Assembly (NCBI GenBank): GCA_963789015.1
Contig: CAWBIU010000001.1
Location: forward strand, 2,356,001 to 2,420,000
DNA: 64,000 nucleotides
Direction: 5' to 3'
Source of the DNA: JAOPZW01 sp963789015
GTDB taxonomy: Bacteria > Actinomycetota > Thermoleophilia > Solirubrobacterales > Solirubrobacteraceae
The notes below the pieces were generated by a model. It was not told the origin of the DNA. It saw only the letters and a list, made by a program, of their open reading frames with translations, and did not search any database. A program made the position numbers and the translations under genes. This document shows, piece after piece, positions 8,006-18,292 of the stretch (position 1 is the stretch's first letter; every line of letters begins with the position of its first letter).

Positions 8006-9377
8006 CCGCGCGGACGCGCCGCTCGCCGTCCACCGCTGGCGCGACCTCGACGACGAGGCCCGCGAGCGCCTCCTGCGCCGCGGGACCGACGCGATCTTCG
8101 ATCCCGGCCTGCGCGAGTCGATCGCGGCGATCGTCGACGACGTCCGCGCCCACGGCGACGCGGCCGTCGTGCGCGCCCTGCGGGCCCACGACGGCGTCGA
8201 CGTGGCGCCCGACCGGCTGCGCGTGACCGAGGCCGAGATCGACGCCGCCGTCGCGGAGACGTCGCAGCCCGTCCGCGCGGCGATCCGGGCGGCGATCGCC
8301 AACGTCCGCGCGTTCAACGAGCACCTGACCGCCGAGCGCGCGTGGCGCGCCGAGATCGCGCCGGGGATCACCGTCGGCGAGAAGGCCACGCCGGTGGCGA
8401 GCGCGGGTCTGTTCGTCCCGAGCGGCAAGGGCTCCTTCCCCAGCGTGCTCGTCCAGATCGGCACCCCGGCGATCGTCGCGGGCGTGCGCGAGCTGGCGGT
8501 CGTCGTGCCGCCGGTGCCCGGCGACGAGGCCGGCCGCGTCGACCCGGCCGTGCTGTGCGTCGCGCGCGAGCTCGGCATCGAGCGCGTGTTCCGCGCCAAC
8601 GGGCCCGCCGGCGTCGCCGCGCTCGCGTTCGGGACGGAGTCGATCCCGCGCGTGCGCAAGGTCCTCGGCCCCGGCAGCCCGCCCGTCCAGGCCGCACAGA
8701 TCGAGTGCCAGCGCCACGGCTGTCACACCCAGATGCTGCTCGGCCCGTCCGAGTCGCTGATCATCGCCGACGACAGCGCCGACCCGTGGCTGCTGGCCGC
8801 CGACGTCCTCAACGAGGCCGAGCACGGGCCCGACTCGTCGTCGGTGCTCGTCACCGACTCCGAGGAGCTGCTCGCCGCGGTGCAGCACGACGTCGCGCGT
8901 CAGCTCGCACGGCTGCCCGAGCCGCGGCGCTCGTACGCCGTCGCGGCGATGGGCGACAACGGCGGCGCGGTGCTCGTCGGCGACCTCGACGAGGCGGTCG
9001 CGGTGGCCAACGCCTACGCGCCCGAGCACATGCAGATCGTGGCCCGCGACGACGAGCGCGTGCTGGACGGCATCGAGCACGCGGGCGAGATCCTGCTCGG
9101 CCAGTCCACGCCGGTCTCGGCCGCCAACTACGTGATCGGCATCCCCGCCGCCCTGCCCACCGGCGGCTTCGCGCGGGTCACCGGCGGCGTGACCGCCGAG
9201 ACCTTCCTGAAGAAGGCGTCGATCGCCAGGACGACCCCGGAGGCGCTTCGGAGGATGAGCGCCGCCATCCTGGCGCTGGCCGACCACGAGGGCTTCCCGG
9301 CGCACGCGGCGGCGGTCCGCGCGCGGACGGACGGGACCACCACCGCCGACAACGAGGAGGACATCACCCATGCCTGA
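7998..9377 (+). CDS. Histidinol dehydrogenase homologue with swapped metal ligands (HisD-like)
   Basis: 459 residues. HisD family features are plain: VPSGKGSFPSVLVQIGTPA, KVLGPGSPPVQAA, the catalytic pair Glu343-His344 in NAYAPEHMQI, LPTGGFARVTGG and Glu431/His436 in HEGFPAHAAAV. Compared with E. coli HisD (zinc ligands Gln259, His262, Asp360, His419; histidinol contact His367), Gln259 is Glu273, Asp360 is Asn377 and His367 is Ala384. The Gln/Asp pair therefore appears exchanged for Glu/Asn, and one imidazole-site histidine is missing. HisD-like relatives with other substrates exist, for example sulfopropanediol dehydrogenase HpsN. I infer a four-electron alcohol-to-acid dehydrogenase acting on a different alcohol. 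It overlaps the next gene by 8 nt. Confidence 0.75.
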   Translation: MSDRADAPLAVHRWRDLDDEARERLLRRGTDAIFDPGLRESIAAIVDDVRAHGDAAVVRALRAHDGVDVAPDRLRVTEAEIDAAVAETSQPVRAAIRAAIANVRAFNEHLTAERAWRAEIAPGITVGEKATPVASAGLFVPSGKGSFPSVLVQIGTPAIVAGVRELAVVVPPVPGDEAGRVDPAVLCVARELGIERVFRANGPAGVAALAFGTESIPRVRKVLGPGSPPVQAAQIECQRHGCHTQMLLGPSESLIIADDSADPWLLAADVLNEAEHGPDSSSVLVTDSEELLAAVQHDVARQLARLPEPRRSYAVAAMGDNGGAVLVGDLDEAVAVANAYAPEHMQIVARDDERVLDGIEHAGEILLGQSTPVSAANYVIGIPAALPTGGFARVTGGVTAETFLKKASIARTTPEALRRMSAAILALADHEGFPAHAAAVRARTDGTTTADNEEDITHA

Positions 9378-10410
9378 GCGACTGCGACGCCTGCTCGGCG
9401 CCGTGCTGCTCGTGGGCGCCATCGCGATGCTCGTCGCCGGCTGTGGCAGCGACGACGACTCGGGCGGCTCGAGCACCCAGGCCGAGCAGACGAGCGACAT
9501 CCCGGCCAAGCCGGAGTCCGGGACCTTCCGGATGGGCATCGAGCCGTGGCTCGGCTACGGCCCGTGGCGGGTCGCCGAGAAGCAGGGCCTGTTCGAGAAG
9601 AACGGCCTCGACGTGAAGATCACGAACTTCACGACCGACGACCAGATCAACGCCGCGTTCGCCAGCCGCAAGCTCGACGGCACGAACATCGCGACGCACA
9701 CGGCGCTGCGCTTCGCCGCCTCCGGGCTGCCGGTCAAGATCGTCCTGCTCGAGGACCTGAGCACGACGGCCGACGCCATCATCGCCCCCAAGGACGTCGC
9801 CTCGGTCGCCGATCTGCGCGGCAAGCGGGTCGCCTTCGAGGAGGGCACGACGTCGGACATCCTGCTGTCCTACGCCCTCGCCCAGGAGGGGATGACCAAG
9901 GACGACATCAAGCCCGTGCCGATCCCCGCCGCCGACGCCGGATCGGCGTTCATCGCCGGGCGCGTCGACGCCGCCGTGACCTACGAGCCCTACCTGACCA
10001 CCGCGCTTGAGCAGGACAAGGACGCCAAGCTGCTCTACACCGCCGGCGAGAACCCCGGCCTGGTCGGCGACGTGTTCGTGGTCTCGGAGGAGACGATGAA
10101 CGAGAAGCCCGGGCAGATCGCGGCGCTCGTCAAGACGTGGGACCAGGCGCTCACGGCCTACGAGGCCGACACGACGGGCAGCCAGCGGATCATCGAGGAG
10201 TCGGTCGGCGCCGAGCCGGGCGACCTGAAGACCGCGTTCGACGGCGTGAAGTTCTACAACGTCGCCCAGAACCGCTCGCAGCTCGGCGGCGAGTACGCCG
10301 ACAAGACGATCCAGGACGTCAAGAAGGCGGCCACGGACGCCGGGCTGATCGAGGGCGACGTCGAGCCGAAGGACATCATCGTGGCCAAGTTCGTGGAGGC
10401 GTCGCAGTAG
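9370..10410 (+). CDS. ABC transporter substrate-binding lipoprotein (NMT1/SsuA type)
   Basis: 346 residues. GAGGAGG at about 9354-9360 sets ATG 9370. The N-terminus has a signal peptide and a lipobox ending in LVAGC near residue 27. The mature part has the NMT1/THI5-like pattern: IEPWLGYGPWRVAEKQGLFEKNG, FASRKLDGTNIATHTALRFA, LRGKRVAFEEGTTSDILL and AGRVDAAVTYEPYL. Proteins of this group bind nitrate, sulfonates, thiamine precursors or aromatic acids outside the membrane. It forms an importer with the next two genes. Its place between the HisD-like enzyme and the 2-hydroxy-acid oxidase suggests that it captures the substrate of this pathway. Confidence 0.88.
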   Translation: MPERLRRLLGAVLLVGAIAMLVAGCGSDDDSGGSSTQAEQTSDIPAKPESGTFRMGIEPWLGYGPWRVAEKQGLFEKNGLDVKITNFTTDDQINAAFASRKLDGTNIATHTALRFAASGLPVKIVLLEDLSTTADAIIAPKDVASVADLRGKRVAFEEGTTSDILLSYALAQEGMTKDDIKPVPIPAADAGSAFIAGRVDAAVTYEPYLTTALEQDKDAKLLYTAGENPGLVGDVFVVSEETMNEKPGQIAALVKTWDQALTAYEADTTGSQRIIEESVGAEPGDLKTAFDGVKFYNVAQNRSQLGGEYADKTIQDVKKAATDAGLIEGDVEPKDIIVAKFVEASQ

Positions 10411-11305
10411 TGCTCAAGGGCACGGAGGACGTCGGGTCCCCCGCGCCGCCGGGCAGTTCCGCGGGGGCGACGGAGCGCTCCCGCGGTCCCGCGTTGGGCC
10501 GCCGGCGCGGACGCGGGCGGCCGGCCATGCTGCGCATCGGCGGCGGCATCCGGGTGCTGCCGTTCGTTGCGATCGCCGCCGGCGTGTTCCTCGCCCTGCT
10601 CCTCCTGTGGGTGGTCGCGACCGAGTACGAATGGGTCGAGCCGATCTTCCTGCCCGGCCCGGCCGAGGTGTGGGATCGGATGGTGCAGCTCGCCGAGCGC
10701 GGCCAGCTCTGGGAGGACATCCGCATCTCGATCTTCCGGATCCTCGTCGGCTTCGCGATCGCGACGGCGATGGCGATCCCGATCGGCGTGCTGATCGGGG
10801 CCTACCGCTTCTGGGAGGCGGCGATCGAGCCGCTCGTCGACTTCGTCCGCTACATGCCGGTCGTCGCCTTCGTCCCGCTGACCATCCTGTGGGCCGGGAC
10901 GGGCGACGTGCAGAAGTTCCTGATCATCTGGATCGGCACGTTCTTCCAGCAGGTCCTGCTGATCATGGACAACACGAAGCGCGTGCCGCTCGACCTCGTC
11001 GACATCGGCCGCACGCTCGGCATGCGCGACCGCTCGATCCTCGCCCGGATCATCTTCCCGGCCGCCTCGCCGGGCATCTGGGACTCGATGCGGATCAGCC
11101 TCGGGTGGGCGTGGACGTGGCTCGTGCTCGCCGAGCTGGTGGCCGCGACGTCCGGCCTGGGCTACCGGATCACCACCGCCCAGCGCTTCTTCCAGACCGA
11201 CACGATCATCGGCTACATCCTGCTGCTCGGCCTGCTCGGGCTGATCACCGACCAGGCGATGAAGGCCTCCGGGCGGCGGCTCTTCGGCTGGGCGGAGGCG
11301 CGCCG

Positions 11306-11309
<4 letters not shown>
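10410..11309 (+). CDS. ABC transporter permease (SsuC/TauC type)
   Basis: 299 residues from GTG 10410, which shares one base with the previous stop; an internal ATG at 10528 is an alternative because the first 40 residues are polar and Arg-rich. About six hydrophobic segments follow, and the cytoplasmic coupling loop is visible as IGRTLGMRDRSILARIIFPA followed by ASPGIWDSMRISLG, the EAA-type motif of binding-protein-dependent permeases. It is the membrane part of the importer. Its stop overlaps the ATPase start (ATGA). Confidence 0.88.
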
Positions 11310-12104
<795 letters not shown>

Positions 12105-12114
12105 CGAGCGCGGC

Positions 12115-13197
12115 ATGACCGCCACCACGCTCGGCATCGTCAACCTGTCCGAGCTCGAGGCGCTCGCGCGCGAGCGCCTCGACGACGCGACCTACCACTA
12201 CTTCGCCGGCGGGGCGGCCGACGAGCTGACGCTGCGCGACAACCGCGCGGCGTTCGACCGGCTGGCGATCGTGCCCCGCGTCCTGCGCGCGCCGGGCGAC
12301 CGCACCACGGCCACCACCGTCCTCGGCGTCGACGTCGCGCAGCCCGCTCTCGTGGCGCCGGTCGCCTACCAGCGCGCCGCCCACGCCGACGGCGAGCTGG
12401 CCATCGCGCGGGGCGCAGCCGCCACGGGCAGCGGGATGTGCCTGTCGTCGCTGGCCACCGTCGCGCTCGAGGACGTGGCCGCCGCGGCCGGGCCCGGCGC
12501 CCCGCTGTTCTTCCAGCTCTATCCCTACCGCGATCGCGCGATGACCGAGGAGGTGGTCCAGCGGGCCGCGGACGCCGGCTTCCGCGCCCTGGTCGTCACC
12601 GTCGACGTGCCCGTGCACGGCCGGCGCGAGCGCGAGCTGCGCCACGCCTTCGCGCTGCCCGCCGACAGCACCCTGCCGTGCGTCCCCGTCCCGGCCGGGC
12701 ACCGCGGCCCGATCACGCCCGCGGACGTCACGGCGCTGATGCAGCCCGACCTCGACTGGGGCGACATCGAGCGCTTCATCGCGATGACCGGCATGCCCGT
12801 CGTGGTCAAGGGCGTGCTCGCCGCCGACGACGCGCGCATCGCGGCCGACGTCGGCGCCGCGGGCGTCGTCGTGTCCAACCACGGCGGCCGCCAGCTCGAC
12901 ACCGCGCCGGCGACCATCGACGTCCTCGCCGACGTCGTCGACGCGGTCGACGGCCGCGTCGAGGTGCTGCTCGACGGCGGCGTGCGACGCGGGACCGACG
13001 TCGTCAAGGCGCTGGCGCTCGGCGCCCGCGCCGTCCTCGTCGGGCGTCCCGTCGTCTGGGCGCTGGCCGCAGCCGGCGAGGCGGGGGTGCGCGAGGCGCT
13101 CGCGCTGCTCGCCGAGGAGACCGCCGTGGCGCTCGCGCTGAGCGGGTGCGGCGCGCCGCGCGACGCGAGCCCCGGGCTCGTCCGGCGCATGCGATGA
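12115..13197 (+). CDS. FMN-dependent alpha-hydroxy-acid oxidase/dehydrogenase
   Basis: 360 residues, 10 nt after the ATPase gene. Lactate/glycolate oxidase family: DDATYHYFAGGAADELTLRDN near the N-terminus, FMN-binding ALVAPVAYQRAAHADGE, LFFQLYPYRDR, the lysine in MPVVVKGVL, catalytic His256 in VVSNHGGRQLDT and the phosphate-binding LLDGGVRRGTDVVKALALGA. Enzymes of this family oxidise L-2-hydroxy acids to 2-oxo acids with oxygen or a quinone. In this operon imidazole-lactate to imidazole-pyruvate would be a sensible reaction, giving a 2-oxo acid for the HisC-like enzyme; this is an inference. The stop overlaps the next start (ATGA). Confidence 0.85.
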   Translation: MTATTLGIVNLSELEALARERLDDATYHYFAGGAADELTLRDNRAAFDRLAIVPRVLRAPGDRTTATTVLGVDVAQPALVAPVAYQRAAHADGELAIARGAAATGSGMCLSSLATVALEDVAAAAGPGAPLFFQLYPYRDRAMTEEVVQRAADAGFRALVVTVDVPVHGRRERELRHAFALPADSTLPCVPVPAGHRGPITPADVTALMQPDLDWGDIERFIAMTGMPVVVKGVLAADDARIAADVGAAGVVVSNHGGRQLDTAPATIDVLADVVDAVDGRVEVLLDGGVRRGTDVVKALALGARAVLVGRPVVWALAAAGEAGVREALALLAEETAVALALSGCGAPRDASPGLVRRMR

Positions 13198-14219
13198 TCG
13201 CGCCGGTGACGGTGACCGGCCGGCCGCTGGCGGCGTCGTACGACGTCGCGCTCGCGCACGAGCACCTCCTGATCGACATCCGCTGCTGGCTGGACGAGAG
13301 CCACGAGCCCAGCCGCGCCCTGCGCGACGTCCGGGTCCGGGCGGCCACCGTGGCCGCGGTGCGGTCCAACCCGTTCTCGTGCCTGGACAACCTCGTGCTC
13401 GACGACGAGGACCTCGCCGCCGCCGAGCTCGCCCTCCTGCGCGAGGCCGGCGACGCGCTCGTGGTCGACGTGACCCCCTCCAACGTCGGGCGGGACCTCG
13501 CCGCGCTGGCCCGCATCGCCGTGGCCGCGGACGTCGACGTGGTCTGCGGCTGCGGCCCGTACATCGCCGAGTCGCGGCCCGGCGACGACCCGGCGCGGCC
13601 GGCCGAGGCGTATCGCGACGAGCTGCTGGCCGAGTTCGACCGCCCCGGGCCGCGTCCCGCGGTGCTGGGCGAGATCGGCACCGGCGACCCGATCGCGCCG
13701 GTCGAGCGCGCGGCGCTCGCCGGCGCGGCGATGGCGCAGGCGCAGCTCGGCGTCCCGCTCTACGTGCACCTGCACCCGTGGGCCCGGCGGGGCCACGAGG
13801 CGCTCGACATCGTCGAGGCGGCCGGCGGGGATCTCGGGCGCGTCGTGCTCTGCCACCTGGACCCCCAGATCCCGGGCGGGCTGGACTACCACCGCGAGCT
13901 CGCCGGCCGTGGGGCGACGATCGCCTTCGACATCTGGGGCGACGAGGACGCCTACGGTCATGTCTCGATGCCGACCGACGACGAGCGCCTGGCCGCCACC
14001 CTCGAGCTGATCTCCGGCGGCTTCGCGGACCGGCTCGTCCACGCCCAGGACGTCTGCACCAAGACGCAGCTGCGCCGCTTCGGCGGCGGCGGATACGACC
14101 ACCTCCCGCGCGTCGTCGCGCCCCGCATGCGCGCCGCCGGGCTGACCGCCGGCGAGGTCCACCGCCAGCTCGCGGGCAACGTCCTCGGACTCCTGCACCC
14201 GACCGGAAGGACGTCATGA
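13194..14219 (+). CDS. Phosphotriesterase-family metal hydrolase (lactonase-like)
   Basis: 341 residues. Amidohydrolase-type barrel of the phosphotriesterase-related group: the first metal pair in LAHEHLLIDI, a bridging acidic residue in VLGEIGTGDP where the family has Lys or Glu, His in LYVHLHPWA, His in VLCHLDPQI and the last Asp in VHAQDVCTK. Known members hydrolyse lactones or phosphate esters; the family gives no single substrate. It sits between the 2-hydroxy-acid oxidase and hutU with ATGA overlaps on both sides, which ties it to this pathway. A lactone or cyclic intermediate is a plausible target. Confidence 0.78.
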   Translation: MIAPVTVTGRPLAASYDVALAHEHLLIDIRCWLDESHEPSRALRDVRVRAATVAAVRSNPFSCLDNLVLDDEDLAAAELALLREAGDALVVDVTPSNVGRDLAALARIAVAADVDVVCGCGPYIAESRPGDDPARPAEAYRDELLAEFDRPGPRPAVLGEIGTGDPIAPVERAALAGAAMAQAQLGVPLYVHLHPWARRGHEALDIVEAAGGDLGRVVLCHLDPQIPGGLDYHRELAGRGATIAFDIWGDEDAYGHVSMPTDDERLAATLELISGGFADRLVHAQDVCTKTQLRRFGGGGYDHLPRVVAPRMRAAGLTAGEVHRQLAGNVLGLLHPTGRTS

Positions 14220-15862
14220 CGACGACGAGCGACGGGCTGCGCTGCCGCGGCTGGCAGCAGGAGGCGGCCCTGCGCATGCTCGAGAACAACCTGCACCCCG
14301 ACGTCGCCGAGAAACCCGAGGAGCTCATCGTCTACGGCGGCATCGGCAAGGCCGCGCGCGACCGCCCGAGCTACGAGACGATCCGCCGCGAGCTCCAGCG
14401 CCTGGGCGACGACGAGACGCTGCTCGTCCAGTCGGGCAAGCCGGTCGCCGTCGTCGAGACCCACGAGGCGGCGCCGCGCGTGCTGATCGCCAACTCGAAC
14501 CTCGTCCCGGACTGGGCCACCTGGGAGCACTTCCGCGAGCTCGACGCGGCCGGGCTGATGATGTACGGCCAGATGACCGCCGGCTCCTGGATCTACATCG
14601 GGACCCAGGGGATCCTCCAGGGCACCTACGAGACCTTCGCCGCCGCGGCCCGGCAGCGCTTCGACGGCACGCTCGCCGGGCGCCTCGTCGTCACGGCCGG
14701 CCTCGGGGGCATGGGCGGCGCGCAGCCGCTCGCCATCACCATGCTCGGCGGCGCGGCGCTGTGCGTCGAGGTCGACCTGCAGCGCATCGAGCGCCGGATC
14801 CGCTCCGGCTACCTCGACGAGCGCGCCGCCGACCTCGACGACGCGCTCGCGCGGCTCGCCGCGGCCACGGAGCGGCGCGAGCCGCTCTCCATCGGGCTGC
14901 TCGGCAACGCCGCCGAGGTCCTCCCGGAGCTCGTGCGCCGCGACGTCCACGTCGACGTCGTCACCGACCAGACGTCCGCGCACGATCCGCTCAACGGCTA
15001 CGTCCCGGCGGGCATGACCGTCGAGCAGGCCGACGCCCTGCGCGCGAGCGACCCGGACGAGCTGCTGCGCCGCGTGGGGGAGAGCGCGGTCACCCACGTC
15101 GCGGCGATCCGCACGCTCGGCGAGCACGGCGCCGAGGCCTTCGACTACGGCAACGCGCTGCGCGGGCTCGCCTCCGAGCACGGCGACGAGAACGCCTTCG
15201 CCTACCCGGGCTTCGTGCCCGCCTACATCCGGCCGCTGTTCTGCGAGGGCAAGGGGCCGTTCCGCTGGGTGGCGCTGTCCGGCGACCCGGAGGACATCCA
15301 CCGCACCGACGAGGCGATCCTCGAGCTGTTCGGCGACGACGAGCACGTCGCGCGCTGGATCCGGCTCGCCGGCGAGAAGGTCCAGTTCCAGGGGCTGCCG
15401 GCGCGGATCTGCTGGCTCGGCCACGGCGAGCGCCACGTCGCCGGACTGCGCTTCAACGAGATGGTCGCCTCGGGCGAGCTCAAGGCGCCGATCGTCATCG
15501 GCCGCGACCACCTCGACGCGGGCTCGGTGGCCTCGCCGCAGCGCGAGACGGAGGCGATGCGGGACGGCTCGGACGCCGTGGCCGACTGGCCGATCCTCAA
15601 CGCGCTCGTGAACACCGCCTGCGGCGCGAGCTGGGTGTCGGTGCACCACGGCGGCGGCGTCGGGATGGGCAAGTCGATCCACGCCGGTCAGGTCGTCGTC
15701 GCCGACGGCACCGAGCCGGCGGCCGAGCGCGTGCGCCGCGTCCTCGTCGCCGACCCCGGGCTCGGCGTCGTCCGGCACGCCGACGCGGGCTACCCCGAGG
15801 CGATCGAGCACGCCCGCGCCCACGGCCCGCGGATGCCGATGCTCGACCCCGAGCCCGCGTGA
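14216..15862 (+). CDS. hutU: Urocanate hydratase
   Basis: 548 residues, full length for the family. It converts urocanate to 4-imidazolone-5-propionate with a tightly bound NAD as electrophile. Supporting segments include NNLHPDVAEKPEELIVYGGIGKAARD, MMYGQMTAGSWIYIGTQGI, the NAD-binding TAGLGGMGGAQPLA, LCEGKGPFRW-like FCEGKGPFRWVALSGDP, QGLPARICWLG with Cys399 at the position I expect for the catalytic cysteine, and VSVHHGGGVGMGKSIHAGQV. It opens the lower Hut part of the operon and overlaps both neighbours by 4 nt. No histidine ammonia-lyase is present in the window, so the source of urocanate must be another enzyme or a distant hutH. Confidence 0.95.
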   Translation: MTTTSDGLRCRGWQQEAALRMLENNLHPDVAEKPEELIVYGGIGKAARDRPSYETIRRELQRLGDDETLLVQSGKPVAVVETHEAAPRVLIANSNLVPDWATWEHFRELDAAGLMMYGQMTAGSWIYIGTQGILQGTYETFAAAARQRFDGTLAGRLVVTAGLGGMGGAQPLAITMLGGAALCVEVDLQRIERRIRSGYLDERAADLDDALARLAAATERREPLSIGLLGNAAEVLPELVRRDVHVDVVTDQTSAHDPLNGYVPAGMTVEQADALRASDPDELLRRVGESAVTHVAAIRTLGEHGAEAFDYGNALRGLASEHGDENAFAYPGFVPAYIRPLFCEGKGPFRWVALSGDPEDIHRTDEAILELFGDDEHVARWIRLAGEKVQFQGLPARICWLGHGERHVAGLRFNEMVASGELKAPIVIGRDHLDAGSVASPQRETEAMRDGSDAVADWPILNALVNTACGASWVSVHHGGGVGMGKSIHAGQVVVADGTEPAAERVRRVLVADPGLGVVRHADAGYPEAIEHARAHGPRMPMLDPEPA

Positions 15863-17104
15863 GCGCCTCGGCGAGCATCGAGGGCGCCGCCCAGGTCCTG
15901 CGCCCGCCGGCCGGCGGGCTGCCCTACCTGCGCCACGACCGCGCGGACGAGCTCGGCCTGGAGCCCGGCGACGTCGCGCTCGACGGCGCGCTGATCGCCG
16001 GCTTCGAGGCCGACCCCGGCGCGCAGGTCCGCTTCGACGCGACCGGGTGCGCCGTCATCCCGGGCTTCGTCGACTGCCACACGCACCTGCCCTTCGCGGG
16101 CTGGCGCGCGGAGGAGTACGCGATGAAGGTCGCGGGCGCGGGCTACGAGGAGATCACCCGCGCCGGCGGCGGGATCCGCTCGTCCGCGCGATCGTTCGCC
16201 GGCGCGACCGACGAGCAGGTGCTCGCCCAGGCGCAGGACCTGGCCGCCGAGATGCTCGCGCTCGGCACGACGACGTTCGAGTCGAAGTCCGGCTACGGCC
16301 TGTCGCGCGAGGCCGAGCTGCGCGCGCTGCGCCTGGGCCGCGAGCTGGCCGGGCGGACGGTCCAGGAGGTCACCTCGACCGCCCTGCTCGCCCACGTCGT
16401 GCCCGAGGGCTTCGACCCGGACGGCTGGATGGACGTCGTCGAGGAGATGCTGCCCGAGGTCACGCGCGATCCCCGAGGTCCAGGCGCTCGACCTCTACGT
16501 CGAGTCCGTGGCGTTCACGAACGAGCACCTGCGCCGCATGGGGGCGCTCGCCCGCGAGCACGGGCTCGACCTGCGCGCCCATGTCGAGCAGTTCAGCTCG
16601 AGCGGGGCCGTGCCCGTCGCGCTCGAGGCGGGCGCGCGCTCCGTCGACCACCTCTCGTGCCTGCCCGACGAGCACGTCGGGCCGCTGGCCGCCTCGGAGT
16701 GCGCGGCCGTGCTGCTGCCGGGCGCCGAGTTCATGGGCCGGGAGCACACGGCGCCCGGCCGGGCGCTCGCCGACGCGGGCGCGATCGGCGTGCTCGCCAC
16801 CGACCTCAACCCCGGCACCTCGCCGATCGCCTCGCTGCCGCTCATCGCCGGGCTGGCCGTGCGGCGCTATGGCTGGACGGCGCGCGAGGCGCTGCTCGCC
16901 CTCACCCTCAACGCCGCCTGGGTCATCCGGCGCAGCGAGGTCACGGGCTCGCTCGAGACGGGCAAGCGCGCCGACGTCGTCGTCCTCGACGGGCCGGTCG
17001 AGCACCTGCCCTACCGCGTCGGGCACGACCCCGTGCTCGCCGTCTTCGTCGCCGGCGAGCTCGTCCACGTCCGCCCCGGCGCCGAGCACCGGGTGCGCCG
17101 GTGA
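15859..17104 (+). CDS. hutI: Imidazolonepropionase, interrupted by one frameshift
   Basis: About 414 residues after correction. It hydrolyses imidazolone propionate to N-formimino-glutamate. GTG 15859 overlaps hutU. Metal ligands are seen in IPGFVDCHTHLPFAG, HVEQFSSSG and ATDLNPGTS, with the substrate loop GTTTFESKSGYGLSREAELR. At about 16468-16480 the frame moves by +1, and the correct reading resumes as IPEVQALDLYVESVAFTNEH. The junction lies at a CGCGCGATCCCC run. All expected motifs exist on both sides, so the gene is probably functional and the shift an error. It overlaps the M20 gene by 4 nt. Confidence 0.88.
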
Positions 17105-18292
17105 TCGACGCCGACGCGCTCGCGGCGCGGATGGCCGGGCTCGAGCCGATCGGGCTGGCCGGCGACGGGACCACGCGCCTGGCCTGGACGGCCGAGGACG
17201 CCGCCGCGCGCGCGTGGTTCACGGAGCAGGCCGGCGCGATCGGGCTGCGCGTCGAGCGCGACCCGGCCGGCAGCCTGTGGGCGCTCCCCGACGCCCCGGG
17301 GCCGTGGTGGGCGGTCGGCTCGCACCTGGACAGCGTGCGCGGAGGCGGGCGCTACGACGGCGCGCTCGGGGTCGCGGCCGCGTTCGAGGCCGCCGCCCGC
17401 GCCGGCGCGCCGGTGGCCGTCATCTCGTTCGCCGACGAGGAGGGCGCTCGCTTCAACACGCCGACGTTCGGCAGCCGCGCGCTCGTCGGGCGCCTCGACG
17501 TCGACGAGGTGCTCGCCCGCCGCGACGACGCCGGCACGACGCTCGCCGAGGCGATGGCCGCCGACGGCGTCGACCCCGACGGCCTGCGCAGCCGCCCCCG
17601 AGTGGCTGCCGCGGCTGCGCGGCTTCCTCGAGCTGCACATCGACCAGAGCCGCGACGTCGCCGCGGCCGGCGCCGAGGCGGGCGTCGTCACCGCGCTGGC
17701 CTCGCGCATGCGCGTGCTCGCCGAGCTGCGCGGGGTCGCCGACCACGCCGGCACCACCCGTCGCGGCGAGCGCCGCGACGCGCTCGCCGCCGCGGCCCGC
17801 CTGATCGTCGCCGCCGACGACCTCGCGGCGCCCGTCCCCGGCTTCGTGACCACGGCGACGCGGCTGCTCGCCGAGCCCAACGCGCTGACCACGGTCCCGG
17901 CCCACGTGCGCGTGTGGATCGACGCGCGGGCCCCCGAGCCCGACGCGCTCACGAGCTGGCGGGCCGGCCTGAACGACCTCGCGGCCGACCTGGAAGACCG
18001 CACGGGCGTGTCGATCGAGCTCACCACGCAGTCGCACAGCGCCGGCGTCGCCTTCGACCCCGAGGTCCGGAGCGCGCTGCGAGCGGCGGCCGGCGAGCGG
18101 GCCCCCGAGGTCGTCTGCTTCGCCGGCCACGACGCCGGCGTCCTCGCCGAGCGGATCCCGGCGGGGATGATCCTCGTGCGCAACGATCGCGGCGTGAGCC
18201 ACGCCCCCGACGAGCACGTCGAGCTGCGCGACGCGGCCGTCGCCGCGAGCGCCCTGCGGCGCGCCCTGACCGAGCTGGGCGGCCGCTCGTGA
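17101..18292 (+). CDS. M20-family amidohydrolase (allantoate amidohydrolase-like), likely N-formylglutamate hydrolase, frameshifted
   Basis: About 396 residues after removing one base near 17597, at a run of five C. Metal ligands: VGSHLDSVRGGGRYDGALG, SFADEEGARF, ELHIDQS (the family usually has ELHxEQG, so Glu is Asp here) and FAGHDAG. The family cleaves C-N bonds of ureido or amide substrates with two metal ions. Actinobacterial hut clusters commonly place such a gene between hutI and hutF, where it can replace HutG by removing the formyl group from N-formyl-glutamate; that role is my inference from context. GTG start overlaps hutI, and the stop overlaps hutF. Confidence 0.78.

Noticed and set aside
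5569..9377. The HisC/HisB/SDR/HisD-like genes as a normal histidine biosynthesis operon
   Set aside because: hisG, hisI, hisA, hisH and hisF are absent, key residues in HisB-like and HisD-like are changed, and hut genes and an importer follow in the same transcript.
14216..15862. HutU as a thiourocanate hydratase of ergothioneine breakdown
   Set aside because: The sequence looks like ordinary urocanase, and no ergothionase or thiol-specific neighbour is present. It cannot be fully excluded without assays.
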